Below are positions 6,418-6,436 of a stretch of 6,436 bases of DNA, in pieces. The stretch is from Syntrophorhabdaceae bacterium (GTDB lineage Bacteria; Desulfobacterota; Syntrophorhabdia; Syntrophorhabdales; Syntrophorhabdaceae). The position numbers were made by a program, and so were the translations under genes. Within the stretch, counting starts at the first letter, position 1, and every line of letters starts with the position of its first letter. The notes beneath the pieces were generated by a model that had not been told where the DNA came from, did no database searches, and worked only from the letters and a program-made list of their open reading frames with translations. Location of the stretch: assembly GCA_026415015.1 (NCBI GenBank), contig JAOAHW010000083.1, positions 1 through 6,436 of the forward strand. Reading direction: 5' to 3'.

Positions 6418-6436
6418 CTGTCTCTTATACACATCT
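6418..6436. other. Tn5/Nextera mosaic-end adapter (artefact)
   Basis: CTGTCTCTTATACACATCT is the exact reverse complement of the 19-base Tn5/Nextera mosaic end. It begins directly after the last permease codon and ends at the window edge. It is library adapter, not genome, and should be trimmed. Confidence 0.97.

Noticed and set aside
6243..6434. Minus-strand 63-aa ORF beginning MCIRDR
   Set aside because: Its start codon and first residues come from the Nextera adapter, and the rest is antisense to the MlaE permease.

Overview
The window looks like one end of a contig from a Gram-negative-type (diderm) bacterium, probably a metagenome assembly. The evidence for a diderm is a run of exported proteins, one outer-membrane-type lipoprotein and an MlaE-family lipid-transport permease. 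Codon use is rich in ATA (Ile) and AGG/AGA (Arg), base composition leans AT, and nearly every gene has a strong GGAGG-type ribosome binding site. These features and the protein types remind me of Nitrospirota (Thermodesulfovibrio-like) or related deltaproteobacterial-grade lineages, but that placement is a low-confidence inference. All genes lie on the + strand, and TAA, TGA and TAG are all used as stops.

Layout. Positions 2-2947 hold the 3' part of a large secreted or surface protein that runs off the left edge. It has an Ig-like domain, five tandem ~77-residue PEGA-like repeats, a seven-bladed beta-propeller and a C-terminal beta-rich domain. A perfect 8-bp GC hairpin (2955-2975) follows it. 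Next comes a tight run of five genes with gaps of about 30-43 bases: a 120-aa exported four-cysteine protein (3001-3363); an exported protein with an LPP20/FlgT-like N-terminal domain (3394-4326; its start should be moved 18 bases downstream of the longest ORF); a YajG-like lipoprotein (4357-5046); an exported LPP20-like/coiled-coil/TPR protein (5090-6070); and the start of an MlaE-family ABC permease (6100-6417, probable TTG start), which is cut by the contig end.

The last 19 bases (6418-6436) are exactly the Tn5/Nextera mosaic-end adapter and are not genomic. Any protein read through them is an artefact, including a minus-strand one beginning MCIRDR.

How the genes might work together (inference): the 3001-6417 cluster looks like an envelope operon. 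Small exported LPP20-like, YajG-like and TPR proteins are candidates for outer-membrane or periplasmic assembly factors, placed next to a phospholipid-transport permease. No mobile element, CRISPR array, RNA gene or defence system is visible. No stretch of more than 300 bases lacks a gene.
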